Shown piece after piece: positions 9,320 through 16,885 of a stretch of 33,904 bases of DNA. The notes below the pieces were generated by a model. It ran no database searches. It saw only the letters and a list, made by a program, of their open reading frames with translations, and had not been told where the DNA came from. This DNA comes from an uncultured Gammaproteobacteria bacterium (GTDB lineage: Bacteria; Pseudomonadota; Gammaproteobacteria; Pseudomonadales; Pseudohongiellaceae), in assembly GCA_903837345.1 (NCBI GenBank), contig CAILUG010000048.1:1-33904 (forward strand), read 5' to 3'. Made by a program: the position numbers and the translations under genes. Each line of letters begins with the position of its first letter. Positions within the stretch are counted from its first letter, which is position 1.

Positions 9320-10902
9320 TGCGCCTTCCCTGTGGACAAAGACTTCAGCAGTGCGGCCATTTCAGCGGGTTGCGCCAGTGGTGCCTGGAAATAAAAACCT
9401 TCTTTTGGCTTGGGCGCTTCCATTTTCTCGACTGCCTGCTGCGCAGTCAGGCCGTTTTTGTCCTTGGCATCGAGCGCTGCGCCGCTGGCGACCAACGCAT
9501 TCACGATGGCGGGGTCCAGCGCTTTTGCCGCCACATGCAGTGCCGTTTCATCATCGGGGCCGCGTGCGTTGACATCGGCACCGGCCTGCAGCAACAGCTT
9601 GACTGCATCCAGCGGTTCGCGATCGGCATTTTCGCGAAATTTGGGCAGTCCGTAGCGCAGGTCATTGGGGCCGCCGGAAACGCCAACCCCTTTGCCGCCA
9701 GTGATGGCCATCATCAGTGCAGTCCTGGTCACTTCGGGTTTCATCGAGGTCGCCGAGCCTGCCACCGGGTCGTCGGCCTTGGCTACCTTGGAGGGTTTCC
9801 ATGCAGGATCGGCAGCATGGGCCAGCATCAGCTTCAGCCCTTCTACATCGGCGGCGATGGCAGCGCGATAGAACGCCGTCGCATAGACGTTGCTGTCGCA
9901 ACACATGGATGCGTTATGCATTTGTCCGATGAAAGGCTTGTTCGGGGAAGCACCGGCTTCCAGCAGCAGGCGAGTGAGATCCAGTGCGCTCAGGCGGTTG
10001 GGATGTTCAGCCCGATAGACCGTGCCGTCACGAGCGCGCCAATCGGTGGTGGCATCACGCATTTCAGTGATGTAATAAAGCGAGCCATCGTCGGGATCGG
10101 CTTTGAGATCAAGCAGCAGCTTGGCGATGTCGAAGCGGTCGTTGACGATTGCCAGCATCATCGGAGTCGAGCCATCGCCATTCCTGGCATTGATGTTGGC
10201 CTTGTGCTCAATCAGCAGTTTGATCATGGCCTCATCGCCGTTGCGTGCAGCCCAATGCAATGCAGCAAAACCGCCCGACGGAAAGTCGGCATTTTTGCGC
10301 TTGGTCAGTTCGGAGACCCTGGCCTGCAGGTTGGGGTTGGCACCTGCGTCCAGCAATGTTCTGGCGACTTCCAGATGGCCTTCTGCCACCGCCCACATGA
10401 GTGCCGTTTGCTGGTCAAGTGGTTCGGTGCCATTGGGGTTGGCACCGGCTTTGAGCAGCAATTTTACTGCGTCAACGCTGCCCGCACGCGCGGCTGCCAT
10501 CAGTGCGGGTTCGGTGCGAAGTTTTGTGTCCTCAAGCCTGGCACCTCGGGCAAGCAAAGCGCTGATCATGCTGGCGTTGCCATTACGGCTGGCCTGCAGC
10601 AACGGCGTAATAGCCAGCGTGTTGGGCAGGTTGGGGTCGGCGCCGGCATCAAGCAGCAGCTGCACAAGTTGCGGTGAATTATTGTAGACAGCCCACAGCA
10701 ATGGACTGGTGCCATCAGGCTCGGGGGCATTGACGTTGGTTCCGGCACTGATCAGTTGGCGTGCCTGCCCCACATCATCCACGCGGGCGGCCGCCGCGAT
10801 GGAGATCGCTGCCTGGGCCAATGGTGCAAACAATGTGGCAGCCACCATCACTACTTTCATGATGGCCGTCGCTGGTAAAACCCTGCTACCTGAAACTCTC
10901 AT
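9316..10902 (-). CDS. Exported ankyrin-repeat protein
   Basis: A 528-residue protein built of about ten ankyrin repeats, with several clear units such as LLLDAGADPNLPN, LLLKAGANPNG, LLDAGANPNLQ and LLQAGADVNARGPDDETAL. A hydrophobic leader ending in FAPLAQA indicates Sec export, so it should sit in the periplasm or be anchored there. I place the start at 10902, not at an in-frame ATG 60 bases upstream, because a strong Shine-Dalgarno (AGGGGGGAG) precedes 10902 and the signal peptide then begins properly. A CC pair (about 350 residues in) breaks the repeat pattern. It is the first gene of the operon and overlaps the PSD1/DUF1592 gene by ATGA. As a repeat scaffold it probably binds one of the two downstream products; this is inferred only from context. 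Confidence 0.88.
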   Translation of the reverse strand: MRVSGSRVLPATAIMKVVMVAATLFAPLAQAAISIAAAARVDDVGQARQLISAGTNVNAPEPDGTSPLLWAVYNNSPQLVQLLLDAGADPNLPNTLAITPLLQASRNGNASMISALLARGARLEDTKLRTEPALMAAARAGSVDAVKLLLKAGANPNGTEPLDQQTALMWAVAEGHLEVARTLLDAGANPNLQARVSELTKRKNADFPSGGFAALHWAARNGDEAMIKLLIEHKANINARNGDGSTPMMLAIVNDRFDIAKLLLDLKADPDDGSLYYITEMRDATTDWRARDGTVYRAEHPNRLSALDLTRLLLEAGASPNKPFIGQMHNASMCCDSNVYATAFYRAAIAADVEGLKLMLAHAADPAWKPSKVAKADDPVAGSATSMKPEVTRTALMMAITGGKGVGVSGGPNDLRYGLPKFRENADREPLDAVKLLLQAGADVNARGPDDETALHVAAKALDPAIVNALVASGAALDAKDKNGLTAQQAVEKMEAPKPKEGFYFQAPLAQPAEMAALLKSLSTGKAQ

Positions 10903-10907
10903 ACGTA

Positions 10908-10919
10908 CTCCCCCCTTTT
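10908..10919 (-). promoter_or_regulatory. Strong ribosome binding site of the ankyrin operon
   Basis: On the minus strand AAGGGGGGAG lies about six bases before the ATG at 10902. It decides the start against the upstream in-frame ATG at 10962, which lacks such a site. Confidence 0.6.
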
Positions 10920-11012
10920 TTATCGTTGGCATTGTTGATGCCAGGGTGCTGCAGCAAGGCAAAACGGTGCTTGCTGCGGGTAGTGCGACTTACTGAACCT
11001 GGTAATTTCGAT

Positions 11013-11030
11013 TATCCGCAGACACGGATA
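11013..11030. promoter_or_regulatory. Possible operator dyad upstream of the ankyrin operon
   Basis: A perfect dyad TATCCG-(6)-CGGATA lies 111-128 bases upstream of the ankyrin start, in the 196-base gap that follows the carboxymuconolactone-decarboxylase-like gene. Symmetry and position fit a dimeric repressor or activator site, but an 18-base dyad with 6-base arms can arise by chance. No clear -35/-10 pair was recognised in this gap. Confidence 0.25.
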
Positions 11031-11098
11031 TACAGACTGGAAATTTCCCCCTGCTACTCTTCAAATAATGCGCTTCTTGAAATTGATTGCCAAGGGCT

Positions 11099-11776
11099 TT
11101 AACGGGGAAGCCGGGGCTTGCCGGCTGGGACCTGCTCGTCGACAGCTATCGCGTAGAAACCACTGATGGCATAGGTACCCATGACGGCAACCAGTTCCAT
11201 GGCCCCGTGTTCTCCAAACAGTGCTTTGGCTTTGGCAAAGGTGGCCGAACTCATCTTGTGATCAGTCAACATTTCGCGACCGAAGCGAATTACTGCGGCA
11301 TCAGTGTCATTCATGCCGGTCAATGCCCCTTTGGTGCGCACAACATCGATCACCTTGGGATCGACACCAGCCTTTACCGCCGCGGGTTCGTGGCCGTTCC
11401 ATTCAAGATCGAAGTTGGTCTCGCGACAGGCCACCAGAATGGCCAGCTCGCGCACGTGGTCGCTCAAGGTGCCTTTGACGATCGCGCCGTCATGCAGATC
11501 GAGCAACGCAGTCGCCACCGGAATGTTGTAGGCCGCAAATGCCAGCGGTCCCTTGATCTCGTCAGTTGGCGTGTTGCTGCCGCGCACAAAGATATCGAAA
11601 AGGCGTTTGGCACCGGCGTCGGTGTCCTTGCGCTGCACATAGGGCAAGCGCGCCAGCGAATTGGCATTGAGGTCGGCCGGCAACTGCTGCGCGTTTGCAG
11701 TGATGGCAGTGGAGAAAACCAGCAATGCGGTAGCGGGGCGGAACCAGGAACGGGCGAACAATTGAAAGGATTTCAT
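11099..11776 (-). CDS. Secreted carboxymuconolactone decarboxylase (CMD/AhpD-like) family protein
   Basis: A 225-residue protein with an N-terminal Sec signal (hydrophobic stretch about 14-28, cleavage after ANA) followed by a CMD-like domain. The family core is seen as LSDHVRELAILVACRE (104-119) and EWNGHEPAAVKAGVD (125-139), the helix pair that carries the active site in this superfamily. There is one Cys (117) and no CxxC, so it is unlikely to be a peroxidase like AhpD; the His/Glu pattern is closer to the gamma-carboxymuconolactone decarboxylase type. Most family members are cytoplasmic, so the signal peptide is notable. A good Shine-Dalgarno (AAGGAG) stands seven bases before the ATG. 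It lies beside aromatic ring-cleavage genes, but its substrate cannot be told. A short degenerate copy of this gene lies about 1 kb upstream. Confidence 0.85.
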   Translation of the reverse strand: MKSFQLFARSWFRPATALLVFSTAITANAQQLPADLNANSLARLPYVQRKDTDAGAKRLFDIFVRGSNTPTDEIKGPLAFAAYNIPVATALLDLHDGAIVKGTLSDHVRELAILVACRETNFDLEWNGHEPAAVKAGVDPKVIDVVRTKGALTGMNDTDAAVIRFGREMLTDHKMSSATFAKAKALFGEHGAMELVAVMGTYAISGFYAIAVDEQVPAGKPRLPR

Positions 11777-11916
11777 AACATGCTCCTTGTTGTTATTCCG
11801 GGGGTCAGGAGAGCATATAGCCCGTTTCCACGAATGTCAGCCAGAATTCCGACCTTCCCGGTGATGGGTTGCACAAGGAATCAGGGAGCACTCAACCTGC
11901 TCCAGCACTTCACCAA

Positions 11917-12444
11917 TCAATGCTTGCTGTTGCCCCAGGGATCAGCATCACCCCAAATCGGGGTGCCCGGTGTTTTCACCGCTTCATCGGTTGCGGAGCC
12001 CGCATATTTGTTTTCACGCCTCGGCGGAGTTCGACTGCGTTGGGCAGCAGTGCTCCTGCCCGGGCCCGAACGAAAGCCATCGGCTTTCTTCGCCCGCTTG
12101 GCACGCAGTTTCTCGGCATCTTCCAGACTGAGTTCAGCCGGCGGGCCCGGCACCTGACCTGCCGGAATCACCCGGTCCCTGGGCGGCAACAAAAACTGTT
12201 CGGCCGAGGCCCTGGGCAAGCTTTTGAACTGGTACAGGTAAAACCCTTCCACGTTTTCCCGTGCCCAATCGGTATTGTTCAGGAATTTCACACTCGACAC
12301 GATGCTGGGGTTGGTCTTGAAACAGTTGATATACAAATAGGCATACAGAATTTCAAAACCGTAATGGTCGACCAGCTCGGTCAGCATGGTTTTCAGGCTG
12401 ACGCCATGCAGGGGGTTGCTTTTGTAGTTGATGTCATGGTCCAT
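11917..12444 (-). CDS. DUF2132 / VF530-type putative DNA-binding protein with basic Pro-rich tail
   Basis: The first 75 residues match the VF530 (DUF2132) family: [20 protein letters not shown], then [20 protein letters not shown] and [12 protein letters not shown]. That domain is small, helical and thought to bind DNA from its fold. Here it carries about 100 extra residues rich in Arg, Lys, Pro and Gly, which look disordered; typical family members are about 80 residues long, so the extension is unusual. The gene appears to have its own promoter: a perfect TATAAT lies 38-43 bases upstream of the ATG. It is not obviously part of the aromatic pathway on either side. Confidence 0.8.
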   Translation of the reverse strand: MDHDINYKSNPLHGVSLKTMLTELVDHYGFEILYAYLYINCFKTNPSIVSSVKFLNNTDWARENVEGFYLYQFKSLPRASAEQFLLPPRDRVIPAGQVPGPPAELSLEDAEKLRAKRAKKADGFRSGPGRSTAAQRSRTPPRRENKYAGSATDEAVKTPGTPIWGDADPWGNSKH

Positions 12445-12481
12445 GCTGGTTTCCGGTCAGGCGCGTGCGCAATTTGGCGAT

Positions 12482-12487
12482 ATTATA
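12482..12487 (-). promoter_or_regulatory. Possible -10 box for the DUF2132 gene
   Basis: A consensus TATAAT on the minus strand, 38-43 bases before the DUF2132 start codon. No good -35 hexamer is seen at 16-18 bases further upstream, and the box lies at the edge of a gene relic, so the assignment is tentative. Confidence 0.35.
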
Positions 12488-12546
12488 ACAGCCATGAGGG
12501 CAAGCTCGCGCACGTTGTCGCTCAAGCTGCAGCCAGCTCTGAACGT
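12484..12546 (-). pseudogene. Relic of a second CMD-family gene
   Basis: In the 159-base gap between the DUF2132 start and the monooxygenase stop, the minus strand encodes GTFRAGCSLSDNVRELALM and then AVI. This aligns with the LSDHVRELAIL core of the intact CMD-like protein at 11099-11776. At DNA level 12503-12530 matches 11445-11472 at 26 of 28 bases. A stop codon precedes the fragment and the similarity ends after about 20 codons, so it is a gene fossil and not a working gene. Confidence 0.5.
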
Positions 12547-12603
12547 GCCAGATCACACAGAGCCATGTCGTTTGCACCAGAACCTGTGCTCGAGGTTTCA
12601 GCA

Positions 12604-14250
12604 TCAAGCGCGCGCTGACAGTTTCCTGGCAAGGAAATTTATATCTTCAGGCAAGGCATTGCCACGCCACGCGATATGCTGATCTGAACGTACAACGAAC
12701 AAGTCGTACAAGTAGTGCGCGGGCTTTTCGTCTTCAGGTATTTGCACCACATCAATCGGGATCCTGTGCAAAGCCATACATTGCATCAGATGACTGGTGT
12801 CGACATTCTTCGTGAAACTCAGCAAGGTGTAATCAGAACCCAGTCGATCATAAATTGATGCGCCATCGGCCAGCCAGACATGAGGGAGTCTGCAGCCAGG
12901 CACTGTGCTGGGCGTATAGTCGTGCATCGTGTAGGCAGGATGCGGTTCCGTGTCATAGACAATGATGTTTGATTTATCATAGTAGTAACCATAGTTAAGT
13001 CCGGCGCAAGCAAATTGCTGGACGTGCAGACGATAGGCTTCTTCCCCCACTTTCTTGCGAAGGTCTGCGCCGGCCGCGCTGTTTTCTTCTATTAGTGGTG
13101 TGATGGACGTGCGTTCCCTTATTGCCTGTTCGGCGTGTTGCATGGCAAATCGCGAGACTTGCTCGGTAATCGGATGGCGTTCGTTTTCATAATTATCGAG
13201 AAAGGATTCCGGCGCCCAGCCATTGAGAAAGGCGGAAAGTGTCCAGGATAGATTCATGGCATCCGCAATGCCGGCGTTCATGCCATAACCTGCATAAGGC
13301 ACCCACAAATGGCTGGCATCACCGCAAATAAATACACGACGATCGCGGAATTTGTCGGCTACAAGACGACGACCGATCCAGTCTTCATTGCCCAGCACTT
13401 CATAGGCGAAATTTTCATCTACGCCCAGTAACCGGCGGATGCAATAATCGCGGTTCACCGAGTCAAAATCTTTTTCATGCTCCAGCAGATAGTTGTGGAC
13501 CAGCCAGGTTTCCTTGCCATCGATAGCGACAAGGTTGCCTGCTCGCTCGGGTGTATAGAGATAACTCATCCAGGCAGGTTTGCCACTGATCATTGAGAGC
13601 AGTTTGGGCGCACGAATATAAGTTGACTGTACCCGCTGTATGACTGCATCCCCCCGGAATTCCGCGCCGATCTGTTTTCTGACCAATGAACGGCCGCCTT
13701 CACACCCAATCAGAAACTGCGAACGCAAATTTACAAGCTCATCACTTTTCAGGTTGCGAATACGGGAAGTGACACCATCACTGTCCTGTTCAAAATCGAG
13801 CCCTTCATGCTCGAACAGGATGTTGATAAGGGAGTTCAATTTGGCCTGCTGGTAGAGAACCGGATCAAAATAGATCTGGTTGGCACGATGGGGTGGCTCC
13901 GGGGTTGCCCAGTGTGTATCTGGGCCCTGGGTGGAGGAATATCGCTCCAAACGATTGGGGATCGGTATCCGCATTAGTTCCCACCCGGTTGCGCGGGTTC
14001 GGACAACAACATCATTCGGATAATCGTCTGGCATGCCAGCCTGGCGCACTTCCTTCACAAAGCCAAGGCGGCGCAGTATCTCCATGGTGCGTGAAGAAAT
14101 ATGGTTGCATTTAACACTGGGGGGCTGATGCTCATGGCGCTTTTCCACAATGGTGGAGGCAATATTGCGGGAGGCAAGATCCAGAGCGAGTAACAGGCCA
14201 ACCGGACCACCTCCAAAAATCACAACGGGAGTTTCAACGTCTGACTTCAT
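12604..14250 (-). CDS. FAD-dependent aromatic-ring hydroxylase (class A flavoprotein monooxygenase)
   Basis: A 548-residue enzyme expected to hydroxylate an aromatic substrate with NAD(P)H and O2. The Rossmann dinucleotide motif is GGGPVG at 13-18, and the second FAD motif is CGDASHLWVPYAGYGMN with G310-D311, followed by the helix GIADAMNLSW. The middle motif is CEGGRSLVR (183-191); many relatives have Asp-Gly where this has Glu-Gly. The length fits MhpA/phenol-hydroxylase-like enzymes with a C-terminal thioredoxin-like domain, not the shorter PobA type. I chose the ATG at 14250: the open frame extends 54 codons further upstream, but into the ligB coding region and with low-complexity residues. 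It follows ligB by 47 bases on the same strand, so it is probably in one operon with ligA and ligB and makes or prepares their catechol-like substrate. Confidence 0.87.
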   Translation of the reverse strand: MKSDVETPVVIFGGGPVGLLLALDLASRNIASTIVEKRHEHQPPSVKCNHISSRTMEILRRLGFVKEVRQAGMPDDYPNDVVVRTRATGWELMRIPIPNRLERYSSTQGPDTHWATPEPPHRANQIYFDPVLYQQAKLNSLINILFEHEGLDFEQDSDGVTSRIRNLKSDELVNLRSQFLIGCEGGRSLVRKQIGAEFRGDAVIQRVQSTYIRAPKLLSMISGKPAWMSYLYTPERAGNLVAIDGKETWLVHNYLLEHEKDFDSVNRDYCIRRLLGVDENFAYEVLGNEDWIGRRLVADKFRDRRVFICGDASHLWVPYAGYGMNAGIADAMNLSWTLSAFLNGWAPESFLDNYENERHPITEQVSRFAMQHAEQAIRERTSITPLIEENSAAGADLRKKVGEEAYRLHVQQFACAGLNYGYYYDKSNIIVYDTEPHPAYTMHDYTPSTVPGCRLPHVWLADGASIYDRLGSDYTLLSFTKNVDTSHLMQCMALHRIPIDVVQIPEDEKPAHYLYDLFVVRSDQHIAWRGNALPEDINFLARKLSARA

Positions 14251-14297
14251 CTGTATTTCTCGCAGCTGGTCCGGTTGGTTGGGGTTGGGTAGTGTGC

Positions 14298-15140
14298 TCA
14301 GCGCAGCGGGCGCAGCACGATGTGGCCGACCGCGGTATTGGACGCTGGCACATGGTAGAACCGGTGCAGCTCTTCCACCTTGTCGCCCAGCGCGGCCCGC
14401 ATGATCAGCCACATGATCAGCTCGATGCCTTCAGAACCACTTTCACGCAGGAATTCAAGCCTTGAAAGCTTGCGCAAGTCGTCGGTCTGGTTCGACAGTT
14501 TGTCGAGAAAGGCGTTGTCGAATTCCGGGTTGATCAGGCCGGCGCGCGGCCCCTGCAGCTGATGGCTCATGCCGCCGGTACCCCAGATCTGCACGTTGAG
14601 ACCAGCAGGGTAGGACTGCACCGCATCGGCAATGGCGGCTCCCAACTGCCAGCAGCGCTCGGCCGAGGGCGTGGGGAACTGCGTTACGTTGACGGCCAGC
14701 GGAATCACCCGCACCGGCCAGGCATCGACCTTGCCGAACATCAGCGACAGCGGCACGGTGAGGCCGTGATCGACATTCAGGTGATTCATCAGTGTGAGGT
14801 CGAAATTGTCGATCACCAGCTGTTCGGCCAGATGACCGGCCAGCACCGGATCGCCCATCACCATCGGCACCGGCCGCGCGCCCCAGCCTTCGTCAGCTGG
14901 CGCAAATTCTTCGGCGCAGCCCAGCGCGAAGGTCGGCACCACGTCCAGCATCATCGCGCTGGCGTGGTCGTTGTAACAGAGAATCACCACATCAGGATCT
15001 TCCCGCTTCTGGAACTCTTTGACCCATTCATACCCGTCGAACACCGGCTTCCAGTAAGCGTCCCGGGTTTTGCCGTGATCGAAGGCAGCGCCGATCGCCG
15101 GCACATGGCTGGAACCAATGCCTGCGGTGATGCGCGCCAT
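14298..15140 (-). CDS. ligB: LigB-type extradiol dioxygenase beta (catalytic) subunit
   Basis: A 280-residue catalytic subunit of a class III, non-haem Fe(II) extradiol dioxygenase of the protocatechuate 4,5-dioxygenase group. The residues known from Sphingobium LigB (His12, His61, His127, His195, Glu242) have counterparts here at His12, His59, His125, His193 and Glu240, a constant offset of two after the first, so iron binding and acid-base residues are intact. The start codon shares one base with the ligA stop (TGATG), so translation is coupled. Protocatechuate, gallate or a related acid is the likely substrate type, but the exact one cannot be told. The monooxygenase gene follows downstream. 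Confidence 0.9.
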   Translation of the reverse strand: MARITAGIGSSHVPAIGAAFDHGKTRDAYWKPVFDGYEWVKEFQKREDPDVVILCYNDHASAMMLDVVPTFALGCAEEFAPADEGWGARPVPMVMGDPVLAGHLAEQLVIDNFDLTLMNHLNVDHGLTVPLSLMFGKVDAWPVRVIPLAVNVTQFPTPSAERCWQLGAAIADAVQSYPAGLNVQIWGTGGMSHQLQGPRAGLINPEFDNAFLDKLSNQTDDLRKLSRLEFLRESGSEGIELIMWLIMRAALGDKVEELHRFYHVPASNTAVGHIVLRPLR

Positions 15141-15541
15141 CAGTTTTTGCCCCGGATGGAGCGGTTGCCTTTGATCGGCCGCCCGCCGGCGCGCATCATC
15201 GCGGCATATTCATCCGGCGTCATGCCGGTCATGGAGCCGACTGCCTTTTGGGTGCTCCAGCCATCGGTGTTGGAAAGCTTCACCAGAAAATAGATATTGC
15301 CACCCAGTTCGATCAGCTGGTTGAAATCACGGTCAAGCACTGCCTGCTTTTGCGCGTCGCTCATGCGGAATTTGTCGAGATAGGCGCGCTCGTCCAGCCG
15401 GAATTCATCACGATTGGCGGGTTCCATCAGCGACATGCAGAACTTGTGCAGGTGGTAAGCCTGACGACTGCGCATGGCGGTGAAGACCGTGGTGCCAGGG
15501 ATATCTTCGAGCTCTTCGAGCGAATAAAGCCGGGTACGCAT
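15140..15541 (-). CDS. ligA: LigA-type extradiol dioxygenase alpha (small) subunit
   Basis: A 133-residue small subunit that caps the LigB active site in alpha2beta2 dioxygenases. It shows the family pattern IPGTTVFT near residues 14-21, SRQAYHLHKFCMSLM (25-39) and the NIYFLVKL...DG region, with a family-typical length. It is the first gene of the ligA-ligB-monooxygenase run and overlaps ligB by one base. The promoter should lie in the 125-base gap shared with the divergent alpha/beta hydrolase at 15667. A regulator gene is not adjacent. Confidence 0.9.
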   Translation of the reverse strand: MRTRLYSLEELEDIPGTTVFTAMRSRQAYHLHKFCMSLMEPANRDEFRLDERAYLDKFRMSDAQKQAVLDRDFNQLIELGGNIYFLVKLSNTDGWSTQKAVGSMTGMTPDEYAAMMRAGGRPIKGNRSIRGKN

Positions 15542-15666
15542 GGCCTGGAACCTCCGGGATGGGTGTAGCCATACTATAGCTTTCCCGGCCTCACTGTCAT
15601 GGCCGCCAATCAGCTAAGATCAGGCTGGTGAAGTCTCCTCCCGAACATTGAATTGCTGTTGAATCC

Positions 15667-16383
15667 ATGAAACCAACCCAAGCCCTCATATTAGTGCCCG
15701 GATTGATGTGTGACGACGCCGTATGGCAGCACCAGCTTGCTGCCTTGAGCGGCGTGTGCAATATCCAGGTGGCCGAACATGCGCTCAGCGAATCGCTGGG
15801 GCTGATGGCAGAGCGCATTCTGGACACTGCGCCTGCCCGCTTCGCACTGGCCGGCCATTCCATGGGCGGGCGCGTTGCGCTGGAAGTGATGGCGCGTGCA
15901 CCGGAGCGCGTGTCAAAGCTGGCACTGTTGGACACAGGCTACCAGGCCTTGGTGCCAGGGGAGGCCAGCGAGCGGGAAAAGGCTGGCCGTTATCGTCTGC
16001 TGGAGCTTGCCCAGCGGAGCGGCATGCTGGCCATGGCAGAAGACTGGTCGCGCGGCATGGTCTATCCGCCACGGCTGGCGGATTTGCCGCTGATGCACTC
16101 CATTACATCAATGATCGCGCGTGCGAGTGTGGAGCAATTTGCTGCACAAATCCGCGCGCTGCTTGAGCGGCCCGACCGTACCGAATTATTGAAAAGCCTG
16201 CGCTTGCCCACCTTGATGCTGTGCGGATGCAACGACAGCTGGAGCCCGCTGACCCGCCATGAAGACATGGCAAAACTGGTACCAGGCAGTCAGCTGGTGG
16301 CGGTGCCTGAGTGTGGTCACATGAGTACGATGGAAAGGCCGGAAGCTGTGTCTGCCGCGTTGCTCGCGTGGCTTGGATCCTGA
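15667..16383 (+). CDS. Alpha/beta hydrolase
   Basis: A 238-residue alpha/beta-hydrolase-fold enzyme with no signal peptide. The nucleophile elbow is GHSMGG (Ser65), the acid is probably Asp190 in GCNDSWSP and the base His218 in CGHMSTME. An oxyanion-loop LVPGLMCDDAVW precedes them. It is divergent from ligA across 125 bases. Because extradiol cleavage pathways often use a hydrolase on the ring-opened product, a role there is plausible, but LigAB-type products are usually handled by a dehydrogenase or lactonase. It could equally be an unrelated esterase. It is convergent with the DUF3237 gene, 28 bases away, with no clear terminator. Confidence 0.85.
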   Translation: MKPTQALILVPGLMCDDAVWQHQLAALSGVCNIQVAEHALSESLGLMAERILDTAPARFALAGHSMGGRVALEVMARAPERVSKLALLDTGYQALVPGEASEREKAGRYRLLELAQRSGMLAMAEDWSRGMVYPPRLADLPLMHSITSMIARASVEQFAAQIRALLERPDRTELLKSLRLPTLMLCGCNDSWSPLTRHEDMAKLVPGSQLVAVPECGHMSTMERPEAVSAALLAWLGS

Positions 16384-16411
16384 TAGTTGGCACCGGACTC
16401 CAATCAGGGAT

Positions 16412-16885
16412 TCAGTTTACAACGTAATAATCAAACAGCGATCTGTCGCCCCGGCGCTCACAGGTCCCGACAAAAATTTTCCGGTTCAGCCATTCGTAGG
16501 CTCCCGCCGGCGCCTCAAAACGTGGCGTTATCCTGCAATAAGGGGGTTCCAGTGGCTGCTGGCCCTGCTCAATCAATTTGAGGGTGTCAGGGCTGGCGAA
16601 GGCAATGCCACTGTTGTGAATGTAGATAGGCGTGCCGTCATTCGCCTCCAGCATGTAATGTGCTTCAAACTCGATCAGTCCGCTTTTCCAGATGCGGGGC
16701 CAGTCGCCGCCGGACCCGGACACCACGCGTCCATTCAGCAGGGGGCCCTGGATGGTGCCGCCCGCGACAGCAACAAAGCCGCGCCTGAAATCATGATGCT
16801 CCGGCTGGAAACGCAGGCGGTCGCCGGGCGGAAATTCCAGCTCCATGCTGAAGGCATATTGCAGTTCAGGTTGTTTCAGTTTCAT
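16412..16885 (-). CDS. DUF3237 (UPF0311) family protein
   Basis: A 157-residue cytoplasmic protein of the DUF3237 family, a small beta-barrel of unknown activity often found in aromatic-degradation gene sets. Family features seen here are GGTIQGPLLNGRVVSGSGGDW (about 41-61, with the GP-x-L-x-G core), IEFEAHYMLEANDG and the C-terminal FVGTCERRGDRSLFDYYVVN. Length fits the family. Its ATG overlaps the stop of the MFS transporter by four bases (ATGA), so the two are translated together, which suggests it acts on the transported compound or its first product. Confidence 0.87.
   Translation of the reverse strand: MKLKQPELQYAFSMELEFPPGDRLRFQPEHHDFRRGFVAVAGGTIQGPLLNGRVVSGSGGDWPRIWKSGLIEFEAHYMLEANDGTPIYIHNSGIAFASPDTLKLIEQGQQPLEPPYCRITPRFEAPAGAYEWLNRKIFVGTCERRGDRSLFDYYVVN

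Noticed and set aside
9277-10677. 466-codon plus-strand frame opposite the ankyrin gene
   Set aside because: Composition is antisense-like (Cys, Gln, His-rich), while the minus strand has clear ankyrin repeats and coupled start/stop codons.
10902-10962. Longer start for the ankyrin protein at 10962
   Set aside because: The extra residues are not signal-like, and the strong ribosome site lies directly before 10902.
11087-12157. 356-codon plus-strand frame across the CMD-like and DUF2132 genes
   Set aside because: It spans two minus-strand genes with recognisable domains and their promoter gap; no domain of its own.
14250-14412. Longer start for the FAD monooxygenase at 14412
   Set aside because: The extension overlaps the end of ligB and encodes Arg/Ala/Gly/Pro-rich filler; the Rossmann motif is correctly placed from 14250.
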